Source: Ophiobolus disseminans (Eukaryota > Ascomycota > Dothideomycetes > Pleosporales > Phaeosphaeriaceae). Taken from it: DNA of 64,000 nucleotides. Shown here in pieces: positions 10,865 to 22,891 of the stretch. Location: the NCBI GenBank assembly GCA_010093685.1, contig MU006219.1, positions 1,197,531-1,261,530 of the forward strand, in the 5' to 3' direction. The notes beneath the pieces are model-generated. The model was not told the DNA's origin, did not search any database, and worked only from the letters and a program-made list of their open reading frames with translations. The translations under genes were made by a program, and so were the position numbers. Numbering within the stretch: position 1 is the stretch's first letter; each line of letters starts with the position of its first letter.

Positions 10865-13800
10865 CTACTCGCTCTCATCTTCATCATCGTCGAAGCTAGG
10901 CTCGCTCGCCTCATCCGACTCATCATCGCTGACAACATATCTCGTCGGCTTAACAGTAGCAGCGCGTCGACCAGGTCTCGCAGCTGGGGCGCGCGACGCC
11001 GGCTTGGGAGTCGGCTCATCATCTTCGTCTTCTTCAGACAGGATGTCGTTAGCGATGGCATCAGCGTCCTCCATCTCATCGTCAGAGTCAATGGCAATGG
11101 GCTTTCTCGCCTTCGCAGCAGGCTTGGGAAGCGCGCCGGCAGTCTTTGCCAATTTGGCAGCGTAAGCTTTCGCTGCAGGAGATAGGGCAGTAGCCTTCTT
11201 CGCAACGACCGCGGAGCTCGCTTTAGGCTTGGGCGCAGGCTTAGCAGCAGCCTTGGGCTTTGCGGTGAGCTTGCTAACCACGGGCTTCTTCACAGCCAGA
11301 CCGAAATCGTCATCCTCGTCTGAGCTCATGATGGTATCGTTGACATTGCGAGGGATGGGGCGCTTGGGTGATGGCTGAGGCATCAGACCTTCGTAGTTGG
11401 TCGTGTCATCATCAATCTCGATGGGGCTGCTCCTCTTTGCTGCCTTGGAACCGCCAGCAGCACTTCCTGGGCGAGTTGTTCCGTTGCTGGCGGGACGGAC
11501 ATTCCCTGTGGCCTTGAACATGGGAACACCGTTACTGCCAGCACCGATGGTCTTGACCATGCTGCTCACGTCGCCAAGCATATCGTCGCCCTCAGAGTCG
11601 CTGTCGCTGTTGACGATGTTGTACTTTGGAGCTTGCTTAGTAGCAGCACGACCAGCACGAGCGGCCAAGATCGTCGTAGCTGGCTTCTTCTCGGCCTCCT
11701 TAGCCACGGCGGCAAAGACATCCGATTCTTCGTCCTCAGATTCAATGACGGGGGCTTTCTTTACGTTCTTTGCCGCGGCTGGCCTACTCCGCTTGGTGAT
11801 TGGTGCAGCTTCTGCCCCTAGGTCATCAGATGCTCCGTCGGTCTGTGGTGTACTCTCTTTCTTGACAAGATGTGAGAGTAGGGAACCTTGTTTCGAAGGA
11901 GTGGTTGAGCCGAATGCTGAGCTACTCTTCAGGGCTGCAGTCGCGTTTGGCTTCTTCACAGGCTCAACATCTTGGCGTAAATAGCTGAGCAGACCCTCTT
12001 TCTTTGGCTTGGCCTTCTTCTTAGCTGGGCCAAAGTCCGATTCTGAGTCGTCATCCGAGTCACTGTCACCCGCCTTTCTCTTCTTCTTTTTGCCGCCCTT
12101 GGAGGCACCAATGCCTAGCTTGTGGGAAGCACGACGTGTGATGCCAGCGATCTTCTTCTTGCGTTTCGACTCTTCGTCGAGCTGCGTGTTCCACTCGTGA
12201 ACAAAGGCTTCTAGATCTACGTTCCAGATATCCTTGGGTGAGAGCTTGATGAGCATGTCGACCTCCTCCTCCTTGTCGCCGATCTGCTTACGAAGCTTCT
12301 CAACACGCTCTTGCGTCAAAGACCAAATGGCCATCTATGAAAGTCAGCAAATGATGATTGAATACCAAAGGCACCACTTACGCCTAGAAGGTAATCGTAG
12401 TCGCTGGCATTAACTTCAGAGTCTCCAGAATCGTCATCTTCCTGAGCGTCTTCATCCTCGCCAGCGGTCTTCGCGTCTGCAACCTTGGGAAAAGGCGTGA
12501 AGTTGAGCTTCCTCAGCTCAGCTACGAGGACAGCCTTCTTCTTCTTCGAGACGACAAGCTTGCCGTCGATGATCATCTGAATGAATCGTGCTTGGTTGTT
12601 CATTTTGGAAAGCTCCTTCTCCATGAACTGCAACTGGTGCTGTTTCCGCTTCTCGTAGTATCGCAGCCGTACATGGTAGAACTCTTCCATTATGTCGAGC
12701 ACCGAGGCGTACTTGTGAATGCGGCCCTGCGCATCGAAAGCGACGAGGTTGGAGGTGGCTTGCTTCGAGTAAAGCTTAAAGGTTTCCTCCAGACCCTTCT
12801 GGACCGCATTCAGCATGTGCTTGTCCTCCATCTTGATGATGAAGTGAACGCGATCAGGGGTGTTGTAGTCTATGTAGTCCTTAATGAAAGCAGGCGTCTT
12901 CTCGGCTTTGATGATGTCCTCAAGTTTCTCTTTGAACTCTTGCGTCCAGTAGCGCACGGGGAGTTCTGTAATCTCGAGCTCATTCTCGCCAGTCTGGCGG
13001 ATGGTACCCGTGAACTGGTAGCGATCGTTGCCCAGCTCTTCCGTTGTGCCAGTGAATCCCTTGTACCAAGGTACCATAGGCTTCATATCTGCTTTCGAGC
13101 TGCCATCCTGCAGACGGATCCTCAGATTATCAATGATGTCCATGGGATTGAAGTTGGGGATTTCAGAGCTCCAACCTGTACCAATACCGCTGGAACCGTT
13201 GACAAGAATGGTTGGAAGGACCGGAATGAACATATCGGGCTCGATTTTGTGGCCGTCTGACTCTCCGTACTTGAGAAGAGCATCGTCGTGAGCATGGAAC
13301 AGTCTACGGGCAAAGGGCGAAAGGCGCGTGTAGATGTACCTGGCGCTGGCGGCATCTGCGCCACCCCTCAAGCGAGAACCGAAATTGCCACTAGGCTCCA
13401 GATAGTTGATGTTGTTGGAGCCGACAAAGTTTTGGGCAAGACCAACAATGGTGCCTTGCATGGAGGCTTCACCGTGGGCGTAGTCTGTCGAACCAGAGAC
13501 GGAACCAGCCAACTCTACAACCTTGACATCCTTCTTGATGTTTCGCCTGAAACAAGTGTAGAGAACCTTGCGTTGACCAGGTTTCAGACCGTCCATGACT
13601 GACGGAATGGATCGGAGGTTGTCGGCGATTGAGAACAGAATGAACTCCTTGTTGACAAAGTCATCGTATGAGATTTCGCCAGTGGTGAGATCCAGATGAT
13701 TGCCGGGCACAAAGTTACCCAGCCACTCTTTACGCGCGTCGGCCTTCTTCTTGGAGAAAGCCAACTCAATCAGCTTTTCTTCCTCTTCGCGCATGACTTG

Positions 13801-16133
13801 GAAGCGCTTCATGTGCGTATCAAGGTCCTTGAAGTATATTTGCGCATCGGGAATGTCGCTAGTACCCAATCCCTTGAAGTACTTGTGGTCCCAGCCTCTC
13901 TCGTCCTTATGCTGCTCCTTCCACTCTTCGTACTCAGGCATGGAGAAGAAGCTCTTGAGGTTACGTGGCTGCTTCGGGTCACCCTTCCAGACCTTGACAA
14001 TCGGGGTGATGAATTCGAGGAGGAAGCCAGGGATCTTGAGTAAGCTCGGAAATTGGCATTGGAGGAAGTTGATGAGCAGTCCTTTGATATGGCTACCGTC
14101 GTGATCTTGATCTGTCATGATCATGAGATGGCCATAACGAAGACCCTTCATATCTGCAAAGGTGTACTCTTTCTTGTGTTGCAGGCCCATAAACTTTTTG
14201 ATGTTTTGAATTTCGGCATTCTTCATAATCTGTTCGACGGTGGCGTCTCGAACATTGAGCAGCTTACCACGAAGTGGAAAGACGCCGAAGAGATCTTGAT
14301 TCACAACAGCACGTCCAGCTAGTGCGAGTACACTGGCTGATTCACCCTCAGTGAGGATTAGAGTGCAGAGATGGCCGTCCTTGGTGCCGGCCTTGTTTGC
14401 ATCCGTAAGTTTTGCGTTGTTGATGCGGTTGCGCTTGTTGCCATCTGTCTTCTTCATCATCTGGTCCGCTTTTTGCTGGGCGAAGTGCATAATGTTCTGA
14501 ATGACTTCCGTCTTCTCGATGGCCTTTAGAAACTTGTCGGTGAGGACCGGCTTGCTGCCAAACTGGCTCGACTTGGTAGTCAATTGCTCCTTCGTCTGGG
14601 ACGTGAAAGCAGGGTTGACAATCGAGCAGTTGACGAACAGGAAGATGTGATTTTTGATTTGGGCAGGCTTCAGTTTGACTACAGCCTTGTTCTTTTTGTT
14701 GACGATAGCCATGAGCTTTTCGACAATCTGGTCTGCAATAAAATTGACGTGCGTTCCACCGGAGGTTGTTGCGATGGAGTTGACGAAGGAGACCTGGTTG
14801 AAAGATCCATCTGATACGGCGAAACCAATGTCCCAGCGGTCGAGTTTGTCGGTGATGATGATATCTTTCACCTTGTCGTCCTCGCTCTTGCCCTGCTCGC
14901 GCGAGATGGCCTTGGTGTACATCTCCATGTACTTTGCGAAAGTCGCCACCTTGATGCGGTCGCCGTTCAGGTAGACCTTGATCCCGCGGAGTGTTCCAGC
15001 CATGTCGTATGTACGGCGCTTGATGAGAGCCTCGAAGTCATCGTCGATGCCGTCCATGCCGAACCTCCTGTAATCAGCCTTCCATGTGATTTTTGTGTAG
15101 TCGTCGCCGTTCTTGAAATCGGTGATTTTGGCCTTGCCCATCTTGCTCATGTTCTCCAACCACGTCTGCTTGTACTTCTTCTTTTGCCGCGAGTCTACCG
15201 TCTCGACCGAGAACTCTGTACTGAAGACGTTGCAGAGCTTCGCACCGTAACCGTTGCGACCTCCAGTGACCTTCTGCTGGTTGTCGTCGTAGTTGGATGA
15301 GGTAAGGAGGTGACCGAAGATCATCTCCGGAACGTAGATGCCGTGTTCTTGATGGATTTCGATCGGGATACCCTTGCCGTCGTTCTTGATGGAGACCTCG
15401 CCAGTTTCCCGATCTACAGTCACGCGGATTTCGCTCATGTTCTTGTCGTTTTGCTTGTTGTCCGCGGCATTAACGAGAATTTCGTCGAAGATCTTGTAGA
15501 GACCGGGCACGTAGGACACATCGCGATATTCCATGCTTTCCGAGGATGAGTTGTAGACCCACATCTTGTCGCTTTGGCGCTCGACGGAGCCGATGTACGT
15601 ATCGGGTCGCTTCATGATGTGCTCCAGATGGGTCAACTACACTTGTGTTAGCTTGGACTCTGCTATATCCATCCTTCGGTACTCACCATCTGGTACTTGG
15701 TGCTGGCGTCCTTTGCACCCTTCCCTGACTTGACACCTGGTGCATCGTCCATGGCATCGGCTCCAAAGCTCTCGTTCGCGATGTCGGCCAATGGCTTCCC
15801 GCTCGTCTTCTTTGCCGCGGGCGCCTTCTTCTGTTTTGGTGGGGTGTCTGCAAGTAGAGACTCGTCGTTGTCGGGGGCGTCCTCGGCCATGTCGATGTCT
15901 GAGTTCTCCTCGTCCGAGTCATCCTTGGCCTTCTTCTTCGGGGCGGCCTTTGCCTTGGGTTTCGCCGTTGCGCCTGCCGGCCGTCCTCGAGGTTTTGGCG
16001 GCCCAGCTGCCTTCTTGGTTGTTGCTTTAGGAGCGGCCTTGGGCTTTGTGACCTTCACCGGCTTGACTGGCGGCGCAAAGTCTGAGCTCGCGCCGTCGTC
16101 AAAAATTGAGTCCTCCATGAGGGAGTCGTCCAT
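10865..16133 (-). CDS. TOP2: DNA topoisomerase II
   Basis: ATP-dependent type IIA topoisomerase that passes one duplex through another, needed for chromosome segregation. Three minus-strand exons (16133-15687, 15636-12382, 12334-10865; introns 50 and 47 nt) give 1723 residues. A 149-residue Lys/Ala/Pro-rich N-terminal extension, encoded mostly by exon 1, precedes the GHKL ATPase domain with DEILVNAADN (E201, N205) and GGRNGYGAKL, and the QTKEQL K-loop. The TOPRIM domain carries ILTEGESAS (E579) and MTDQDHDGSH (D658, D660, D662). The breakage-reunion domain has GGADAASARYIYT with catalytic Tyr916. Exon 3 encodes about 490 residues of Lys/Ser/Asp-rich, disordered C-terminal tail with several KKKRK-like nuclear signals and acidic clusters. 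Length agrees with filamentous fungal Top2. Confidence 0.98.
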
Positions 16134-16977
16134 TGTGGACAGGGGTCAATTGTGGACGCCTGCAAGCCTGGGAAGTGGGGTAATTGCAAAGAAGCGATCA
16201 GGACTGCAAGAATCGGGTGTACCGCATGGGAGACGCAGCCGAAAGTAAGGTGGTGTTGTGAGGTCGAGGGGCTGTTGTTTTTGTTTGGGACGCGACTGCT
16301 GTGTTGTGTGACAGGGTTTCCGAACAACAACGGCGCTAACTTCCTTAGCGCGTCGTTCCTGCATGAGCGTAATGGGTGAGAGTGAGTGCCTACAGTTTGA
16401 CTGTGAATGATGATGTTGCTGCTGTGTGCTATAGAGCGATTTCATGCCTCAACACCTTTTGCAGGTACAGTGCTACCTGCACGCATAATCGGAAAGCCCA
16501 ACAATGAACCGTATTGCGGCTAGCCTCACCGAACGCGACGCGCGACATCGCATGCATGTAGTATCACGGCGAAGTTCTCCGGATGTCCAAACACATTGTT
16601 TGTGCTTGAATGACATTTGCAAAAGGCCAAATTACAACAGGTGTACATGCTCTCGCCAGTTTTATACATCGACTATTTTCCTTGAACATAACTCGAAAAC
16701 ATGTTCATGATGTGGTGTAGAATCTTGTGACTATATTGTGTATACTACAATACATTATCTGAACAGCACAATGTAATATTTATACACCGTTTGACCCAAG
16801 ATGTAGATGCTGAACACACTTTAGTAGACTGTAGCAGATCATCTGATGATTCTCGCACATATGTCGCAGGCCGTATGTGAGGAGATTATGGGCCTCCCCA
16901 CGGCGCAATCCCCATCACTGATCTGCTCCGAGACTACTGATCGAAATTGTGGCGCCTTCACAAGAGCAGAACGTTGT
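16134..16977. other. Intergenic, no gene seen
   Basis: This contains the TOP2 promoter on the minus strand at its left end and the 3' flank of the F-box-like gene at its right. The part from 16600 to 16850 is AT rich. No gene is evident. Confidence 0.55.
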
Positions 16978-18468
16978 TCACGTATCCCAGTTGATTGGAC
17001 TTCGGCTTGTTGTACTCTCCATCGGCACGAATAGCTCTTCTGGAAGCCACTCGCCCTCTCGCTCGTCCCTGAATGGCTCAGCGCACATATATGCGACACG
17101 CGTTATGTGATGTCTGAACCCCATCTTTCTTCGTGCCTGCGCATCAGCAACATCAACACCGTGGAACGTAGTCATGCCATCGTAATCAATTACTTCATCT
17201 GACATGTCCGTGTGGTCGAGGTGTAATGAAAGCCGTGGCACACCTGGAAGAAACCAAATATTGTCGATCCAGTGCGCATTCTTGAGACGATGGTCAAGCA
17301 GAAATTGAGTGCTGGATCGCCATGTCTCTAACACAGTTGGCGCAACGCTCTCCATGGCGTCGAGGAGCTCGGCAACACGAATCCCCTCATCGTTGCGCAG
17401 TCGTAGAAGAAGCTTCTTATTGCCCGGATATCCTCCCTGAGACATGGCATTGTGGTAAAGTCCGAGGCATCGGATGGCGGGGTTCGTGACGTGCATCGAT
17501 CCGATGGATCGGATGAAAGCATCAGTCGTGCGATTGTGTTCGACGAGAAGATGCCGCCTCGTGGTCGAAGCACGAAGGTCAAGCTCCCAACGGCCCCACC
17601 GGTGTTTGATACGTTCGTCCTTGGCGAAGAGAAAATCGAGATACGGGTTGATCTCAAACTGGCTTAAATCCAGCCAGACGACCTCTGTGTCTCTAGATAC
17701 AGACCGAATATGACTGTGAAGGTTGAGATCCTGCTGACCTTGGCGAAGATCGAGCTCGTTCAGACACTCCGCGATGTCGTCTGGTAGATCGCGTATTTGT
17801 GTGTACTGTGCAGGGAAATAGACGAGTTTTGCTCGCCCATTACGCCCACGCTGAGCCAGCCGGTGGAAGAGTGCGGAGAATCGCTCAATACTCTCGGGTG
17901 TAGGGCGTCGTGGAACCAGCGACAAGGTGATCGGTTGACCATACTCGATAGGTTTTGCAGCTTGTAAAGATCGAAAGCCATCGCTGTTTGTTTGGCTGCC
18001 AATGACTGACAAAGCTGATGACTGCCAAAACGAAGCAACAGATAGGGCATGCATCTGCGTTTTTGGGCCCGCGAAACTAAGTATCAAATCTAGAAGCTCA
18101 GGAATACGGAAAATGCGGTGCTCGGCATGCTCTCCAACGTCACGTACTGATAGAGCAGCTTGGTCTGAGGATTTAGGCACGCTTGCTCCCGGTGCGCAAT
18201 AAGTGAACATGCGCATGCGGACCTGTTTCTTCCAAAGCTCGACGGCCAACTGCTCGGTGGTCGAATACGGCGGTTGCGCGGTTGGCTGGATATTGCAATA
18301 ATCGCTTGATTCTGCTGAAGAGAGCAGGCGATTATACAGGTGTGAAGACAAAGATGTGGTGTCTATCCCTGGTATATACATGGCAAGAAGGGTGGCGATG
18401 CGTTGGTCTTTGATTCGTGTAGGTCGGCCCTCGAGCCCAAACCATTGAGTCGATATGGAGTTTCCCAT
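16978..18468 (-). CDS. F-box-like protein, uncharacterised
   Basis: An intronless minus-strand gene for 496 residues. I start at Met of MGNSIST (18468); an upstream in-frame start would add 32 hydrophobic residues but MGNSIS fits the N-myristoylation pattern (Gly2, Ser6). Residues about 118-148 contain IFRIPELLDLILSF, an F-box-like helix as seen in many Dothideomycete proteins of unknown role; if real, it would dock to Skp1 in an SCF ubiquitin ligase. The rest has no repeats or domain I recognise; it includes the motif YFPAQYTQIRDLPDDI and several Trp-rich stretches. Function beyond possible ubiquitin-ligase adaptor is unknown. The large intact frame supports a real gene. Confidence 0.65.
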   Translation of the reverse strand: MGNSISTQWFGLEGRPTRIKDQRIATLLAMYIPGIDTTSLSSHLYNRLLSSAESSDYCNIQPTAQPPYSTTEQLAVELWKKQVRMRMFTYCAPGASVPKSSDQAALSVRDVGEHAEHRIFRIPELLDLILSFAGPKTQMHALSVASFWQSSALSVIGSQTNSDGFRSLQAAKPIEYGQPITLSLVPRRPTPESIERFSALFHRLAQRGRNGRAKLVYFPAQYTQIRDLPDDIAECLNELDLRQGQQDLNLHSHIRSVSRDTEVVWLDLSQFEINPYLDFLFAKDERIKHRWGRWELDLRASTTRRHLLVEHNRTTDAFIRSIGSMHVTNPAIRCLGLYHNAMSQGGYPGNKKLLLRLRNDEGIRVAELLDAMESVAPTVLETWRSSTQFLLDHRLKNAHWIDNIWFLPGVPRLSLHLDHTDMSDEVIDYDGMTTFHGVDVADAQARRKMGFRHHITRVAYMCAEPFRDEREGEWLPEELFVPMESTTSRSPINWDT

Positions 18469-19639
18469 GATGCTGAAAAGTTGTGACTGTCGCAGTACGA
18501 GAATATACAAGAGGGTGAGAATATAAGTACTTGTAACCTTCAGATGCACATGTGTCAACATCAAAGGCTCTTGAGAATGCTGCCTGGGTTCAGCTAGCCC
18601 TTCCGCCTACCGGTAGCGTCAAGCCTGAACATTGGTAACGCAACGCTCCAAGGTTGCTATCAAATTTTGAATCTTCCCCCACTATCAGAAGAGAGCTGCA
18701 CTAGGGATTGTAAGAATACAGCGATGTAAGCACAATGTTGTAAGATGCAGCTTCCATCTTTGCATGACGTCGAAGAACAGAAGCTCGCTTAACCTTTAGC
18801 GCATCCTCATTGTCTGTCCTTCTGACAATTGCATCGCTAGACCCATTATCACCTAATATATTCTTAGTATTTGAATAATTCCTACTTATACTGTTACTCT
18901 GGTTTATTACGCAAGGCCATAGATCAGACCATACAACTGGAGTCGTTCATCAACAAGTACTTGGAGGTACGTTACTCGCACTGCATCACGCGTTCTACCA
19001 TTGCCGGATGATTGATCTTAAAGGTATACAGGACGTTTTCACTCAACATTGTCCCTGGAGCTTTGGCGGAGTTCACTCCTCGAGTTCATAGGTGAGTTTA
19101 AACGTGCGAATAGATATGCAACCTGAAAACACGGGTTTACTAAAATCATCTTCATTTGACCTTCATCGCTTCTTTGCGGTAGACTCCAGTAGGCGAGGGG
19201 TATGACCAGGTGCTGGGCATCACCTGGGGGTGATGTGTTCGTTGGTAGCGAGACCCTGAGGTCGACCACGGTAAGAACCCGAGGTACGCTTGCATGCTAT
19301 ATTATCTTAATCTTACTCAGGCCGTCTTTCGCGATTCGAAGCTGAGATCTAGTAAGCAAAAGCACCGGGCTGCAGAAGTCTCGGAGAGAGGCGTTTGTCG
19401 AGCTTTGCGACGAAGAATACACTTGGGCGTGCGCTAGCCTTTCACCCACGGCTCACTTCGTACGTTTACAACGCCAGACCAGCGTTCACCTACAATTCTG
19501 CACTGCAACACTTAATTGCTTCTAACCTCGCGTTCGTGAGCCCTTCAATCTCGCAACTACCCTCCGCTGCTCGACTACATCCGCAACCGACGCACGACCA
19601 AAATTCTCAACGCGACTCTCACGCAGCTGCACAAACATA
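18469..19639. promoter_or_regulatory. Divergent intergenic region
   Basis: The region separates the F-box-like (-) and RING (+) genes and should hold both promoters. A patch near 18840-18910 is AT rich. An 81-codon frame ending just before the RING start has no ATG start and is not called. Confidence 0.5.
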
Positions 19640-20272
19640 ATGACAGTCTTCGCCAACAAGAACGCCTTCCAAGGCCTAGGTGTCGAGGACGTCAAGCCCT
19701 CTGCCACTCACGCCTCACAAGACTGCACTATCTGCACTAAGCCGCTCGCGGTTCACCACATCGACTCCAGCCCCAAGTCTCGTCTCCGCGGATACCACGA
19801 CACGGTGCGCATCGTTGCATGTGGTCACATGCATGGCAAGGAGTGTTTGAACGTCTGGCTCGACGTCGGCAACGCTTGCCCCACCTGCAACCGCATCCTG
19901 TTCGAAATTGCCGGCGACCCCATCACCCAAGGAGACATTAACAGCGTCGTTTACATGCTGGGACACGAGTACGGCGAAGAACGTGTTACCGTCGCGCTCG
20001 TCAACATGATGCAGAAGCAAGAGCGCGATCACGCTGCGCTGCGGCGGGTGCATGAGCAGGAAGTTGCACAGCAGAAGACGAAGGACTCGGGGGGCTTTTA
20101 CGAGGGATTCTTGCTGTTGGACAACGATTTCCTGGACAGCGACGTAGAGATGGACTTTGGAGAGGAAGAAGATGGCGACGAAGACTATGAGGACAAGGAA
20201 GACGAGGAAGAAGATGGCGACGAAGACTATGAGGACAAGGAAGATGAGGAACGACATGACTCTGTCAACTAG
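19640..20272 (+). CDS. RING-finger protein with acidic tandem-repeat tail
   Basis: An intronless gene for 210 residues. Residues about 29-83 form a RING-like zinc finger: CTIC at the start, IVACGHMHGKECL in the middle and CPTC at the end, so it could act as an E3 ubiquitin ligase. Residues 100-150 are likely helical. The tail is extremely acidic and contains a perfect two-copy repeat of the 14-residue unit EEDGDEDYEDKEDE (residues 176-189 and 190-203), encoded by a 42-bp DNA duplication with one synonymous difference. Many fungi of this group have expanded families of short RING proteins of this kind; the substrate is unknown. Confidence 0.75.
   Translation: MTVFANKNAFQGLGVEDVKPSATHASQDCTICTKPLAVHHIDSSPKSRLRGYHDTVRIVACGHMHGKECLNVWLDVGNACPTCNRILFEIAGDPITQGDINSVVYMLGHEYGEERVTVALVNMMQKQERDHAALRRVHEQEVAQQKTKDSGGFYEGFLLLDNDFLDSDVEMDFGEEEDGDEDYEDKEDEEEDGDEDYEDKEDEERHDSVN
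20165..20248 (+). repeat. 42-bp in-frame tandem duplication
   Basis: Two adjacent 42-bp copies (20165-20206 and 20207-20248) differ at a single base, C versus T at 20203 and 20245, a synonymous Asp codon change. The duplication lengthens the acidic tail of the RING protein by 14 residues. Near identity implies a recent event. Confidence 0.97.
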
Positions 20273-20800
20273 ATTGGTCGATGGGAGAGTGCAATGAACG
20301 ATGGATAACATGGAAGATTCGAAGCGTCACATGTTCATCGTCGTGTCTTTATCATCTAGACACGCTCATTGTCAGTATCGTTAGGCATTTCGTGTCCGCC
20401 GCTGAACAGCACCGAATCTACTAGGTTCTCAGAAAGTGAAATCTCCAAGCTCTGCTTCGGTGACGCAGCTTGTACAGGATGGGAGGTTTAGGATACAAAT
20501 ACAAGGATCACAAGAAATCAATCAAAGGTGCATGAATCAAGTCTGTCTCTTGAGCTGCAATCAGATGTGTGCGTGATGGTGTGATGACGAAGAAAGGAGG
20601 TCCGACGAACTCGTGGCTACTGGTACGCGTGCATGCATCGTGCCTTGGCACCTGCCCCAATTCCATCTTCGCGTCCATCCCGACGCATCTCTCACGCTCC
20701 TCACAGCAATCATGTGAAGCTCGCAGATAGCTCTAATTTCTAATATATCACCGATGCATACCTTACCGCTTCTTCACAGCTTCTCTTCTCCACCGCGACC
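20273..20800. promoter_or_regulatory. Intergenic region upstream of DLT1
   Basis: The segment follows the RING gene and precedes DLT1. An AT-rich TATA-like patch (taatatatca, 20741-20750) lies about 50 bases before the DLT1 start, followed by a C/T-rich leader. No gene is evident. Confidence 0.5.
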
Positions 20801-22162
20801 ATGCGCATTCCCCTGTTCCGCATCTGGTATTCCACGACCTACACGACCCTCTTGCTCCTTCTACTTATCATACTCGCCATCACCCCTGGCGACACGATCT
20901 ACCAGTCCATCAGGAGCCGTGAGATACAGAAGCTCTTCGTTATTGGCGGCGTCTATCTGCTCACCTTCCTGATTGTGCTTCTTATCTACTCGACGCGCAT
21001 CTACACGAACCGAACGGTGCTGTCCGCGATTCCGAAGCCATATGTACCGGTTGAAGAGGGCGAAGTTGGCAAGAGCGTCAGGCGCATGGTGGCAAAAGAA
21101 CTGAAGAGGAGTGCGATCATAGCATGGGACAGCAGGCCCCGGGATTTGAGGAGGGAGGAAAGGGCCGACGATGAGGAGGGCGCATCGAGGCCAAACACCG
21201 CCGAGTCGAAGAAATCCAAGAAGAAGAAGAGCGATCACCACACTATGGAAACGACCATCCTCCCCGTATCAGCAAAGAATCCCCCATGGGGCCATGTGTC
21301 GCACCCAGGCTGGGCTTCGCCATCCTCCGCCGACTTGCCAGACCTCCATTACCGGGATGTAGTCTGCGAGCTTCCCAACCTCATCGAAGCGAAGGCCGTC
21401 TCCCTCGCGCCGCCCGATCCAGCAATCGAAGACGCCGGTCTGCAATACCCCGACAATGCGCCTCCCCTTCCAGACGCGCAAATCGTCACACTGCTCCAGC
21501 GCCCACGCACAATGGGGCTGCGCGACTACCTCGCGCGCCTCGCCGAATTCGGGCTCCTTAACCCGCCATCTCTTGGGCCTACATTCCTCGCACAATACGA
21601 ATACGCACGCTTCTCCACCTCCTCGCTCACAGAGCACGAGTTCAAATCCATAATGACCATCTTCGCAGCCATACTAAACGGCATGACAGACCTCGACCCA
21701 GACATCATCAACGAAGCCCGCGCCCAAAGTACACACTCCGACAACCGCAGCCTCGCGCCCACAGATTCAGACATCTCGTCAAGCAGCTCATCGTCCCACA
21801 TGCACATGCCCTACCACACGCCCCAACTCTCGCGCCAGCGCTCCGCTTCCCCGTCTTTGTACACGAGCAGCAGTCAAAGCACTGACATGCAGTCTCCACA
21901 GACCGCGCGCACGGCGCCGTCACGCCAGCAGCAGCGCGGTCCAGGCCGCTTCGACGTACCGCGCACACCTTCGCAACGCTCGCTGCATTCGCAATCAGAG
22001 ACGGGAAGTGTATTGGTGCATGATGTGGAGAGACGTAGTCCGTCTACCCTACTGCCGAACTCGTCTACGTCGAGCTTGAGGTCTGCGGGGTCGGTCATCA
22101 GGCTGAGGCACAATCCGAGTCAAGGCGAGCTGCCGTATCAGTACGAGATTGAGGGAGGATGA
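20801..22162 (+). CDS. DLT1: DLT1-like membrane protein (defect at low temperature)
   Basis: An intronless gene for 453 residues. Residues 13-28 and 45-63 are two transmembrane helices, separated by a short loop (GDTIYQSIRSREIQ), followed by YSTRIYTNRTVLSAIPKPYVP and a cytosolic or lumenal remainder. This N-terminal arrangement is typical of the fungal DLT1 family, named from a yeast gene needed at low temperature; the molecular role is not known. Residues 110-160 are charged with KKSKKKKSD. Residues about 190-305 hold a second conserved part with LRDYLARLAEFGLL. The last 150 residues are Ser/Pro/Gln-rich and probably disordered. The start fits because it lies at the first ATG after a C/T-rich leader and opens directly into the conserved MRIPLFRIWYSTTYTT. 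Confidence 0.85.
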   Translation: MRIPLFRIWYSTTYTTLLLLLLIILAITPGDTIYQSIRSREIQKLFVIGGVYLLTFLIVLLIYSTRIYTNRTVLSAIPKPYVPVEEGEVGKSVRRMVAKELKRSAIIAWDSRPRDLRREERADDEEGASRPNTAESKKSKKKKSDHHTMETTILPVSAKNPPWGHVSHPGWASPSSADLPDLHYRDVVCELPNLIEAKAVSLAPPDPAIEDAGLQYPDNAPPLPDAQIVTLLQRPRTMGLRDYLARLAEFGLLNPPSLGPTFLAQYEYARFSTSSLTEHEFKSIMTIFAAILNGMTDLDPDIINEARAQSTHSDNRSLAPTDSDISSSSSSSHMHMPYHTPQLSRQRSASPSLYTSSSQSTDMQSPQTARTAPSRQQQRGPGRFDVPRTPSQRSLHSQSETGSVLVHDVERRSPSTLLPNSSTSSLRSAGSVIRLRHNPSQGELPYQYEIEGG

Positions 22163-22891
22163 GGCGGCTGCATTGAAGATGATCAAAAATATACCTACGA
22201 GCACGATGTCTCACCACGCTACTCGACAGTCCGCCAGAGCACTTGTATAGAGATGAAGGCCAGCTATTCTGGCACGTCCGGGAAGCCGCGGCTGGTTGGA
22301 TGGATGGATCAGACAGACAGGTGTCAGGCAGGAAGGAAGGTAGCAAGCGTTGTATGACGAGGAGACATCACTTAAGGTCACAGCTAAGCGGTGCAGATGT
22401 TATGGTATCGTCATGTCATTACTGTCTAGCCTGTGCCTCTCAGACAAGAGTAGATGCATGCACGATAATGCTCAAAACACAATCCTGAGAAGCTCTGGCC
22501 TCAGAAGATAGCGGCAGCCAATATGAGCTCTCGGTGCAAGCCATCATGCTCGCACAACCCACACGCCGTTCGTCCCGTACTGTGATCAATCTCGTCGTCA
22601 GCCCCACACGTAAACATACCCACTAACCTATCGTACCCTTTTGACGATGGTGAAAAAAGCCTCCGTCGAGACAAGAGATTACTGTGAAGGTGCTTGCTCC
22701 TCATGTGCACATGTCTAGTTGTGAGGAGGAAGACCGGGGAATTTTGAAAAACATGAAAAGAAACCGCCGACTGTAACGCCATGCAATGCCGCAAAATGAC
22801 TAGGGGGCGGAGAGAAGCTCGATTCAACGCCTTGCACACGAGTGGTGTGACTGACTAATGGCTCGTCGAAGCTCAGCGCCGGTGGAGACGC
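22163..22891. other. Convergent intergenic region
   Basis: This carries the 3' flanks of DLT1 (+) and TBP (-). Short unsupported frames only. Confidence 0.55.

Noticed and set aside
19395..19640. 81-codon frame ending in an overlap with the RING start codon
   Set aside because: It lacks an ATG start; a genuine upstream ORF would need one. Treated as leader sequence.
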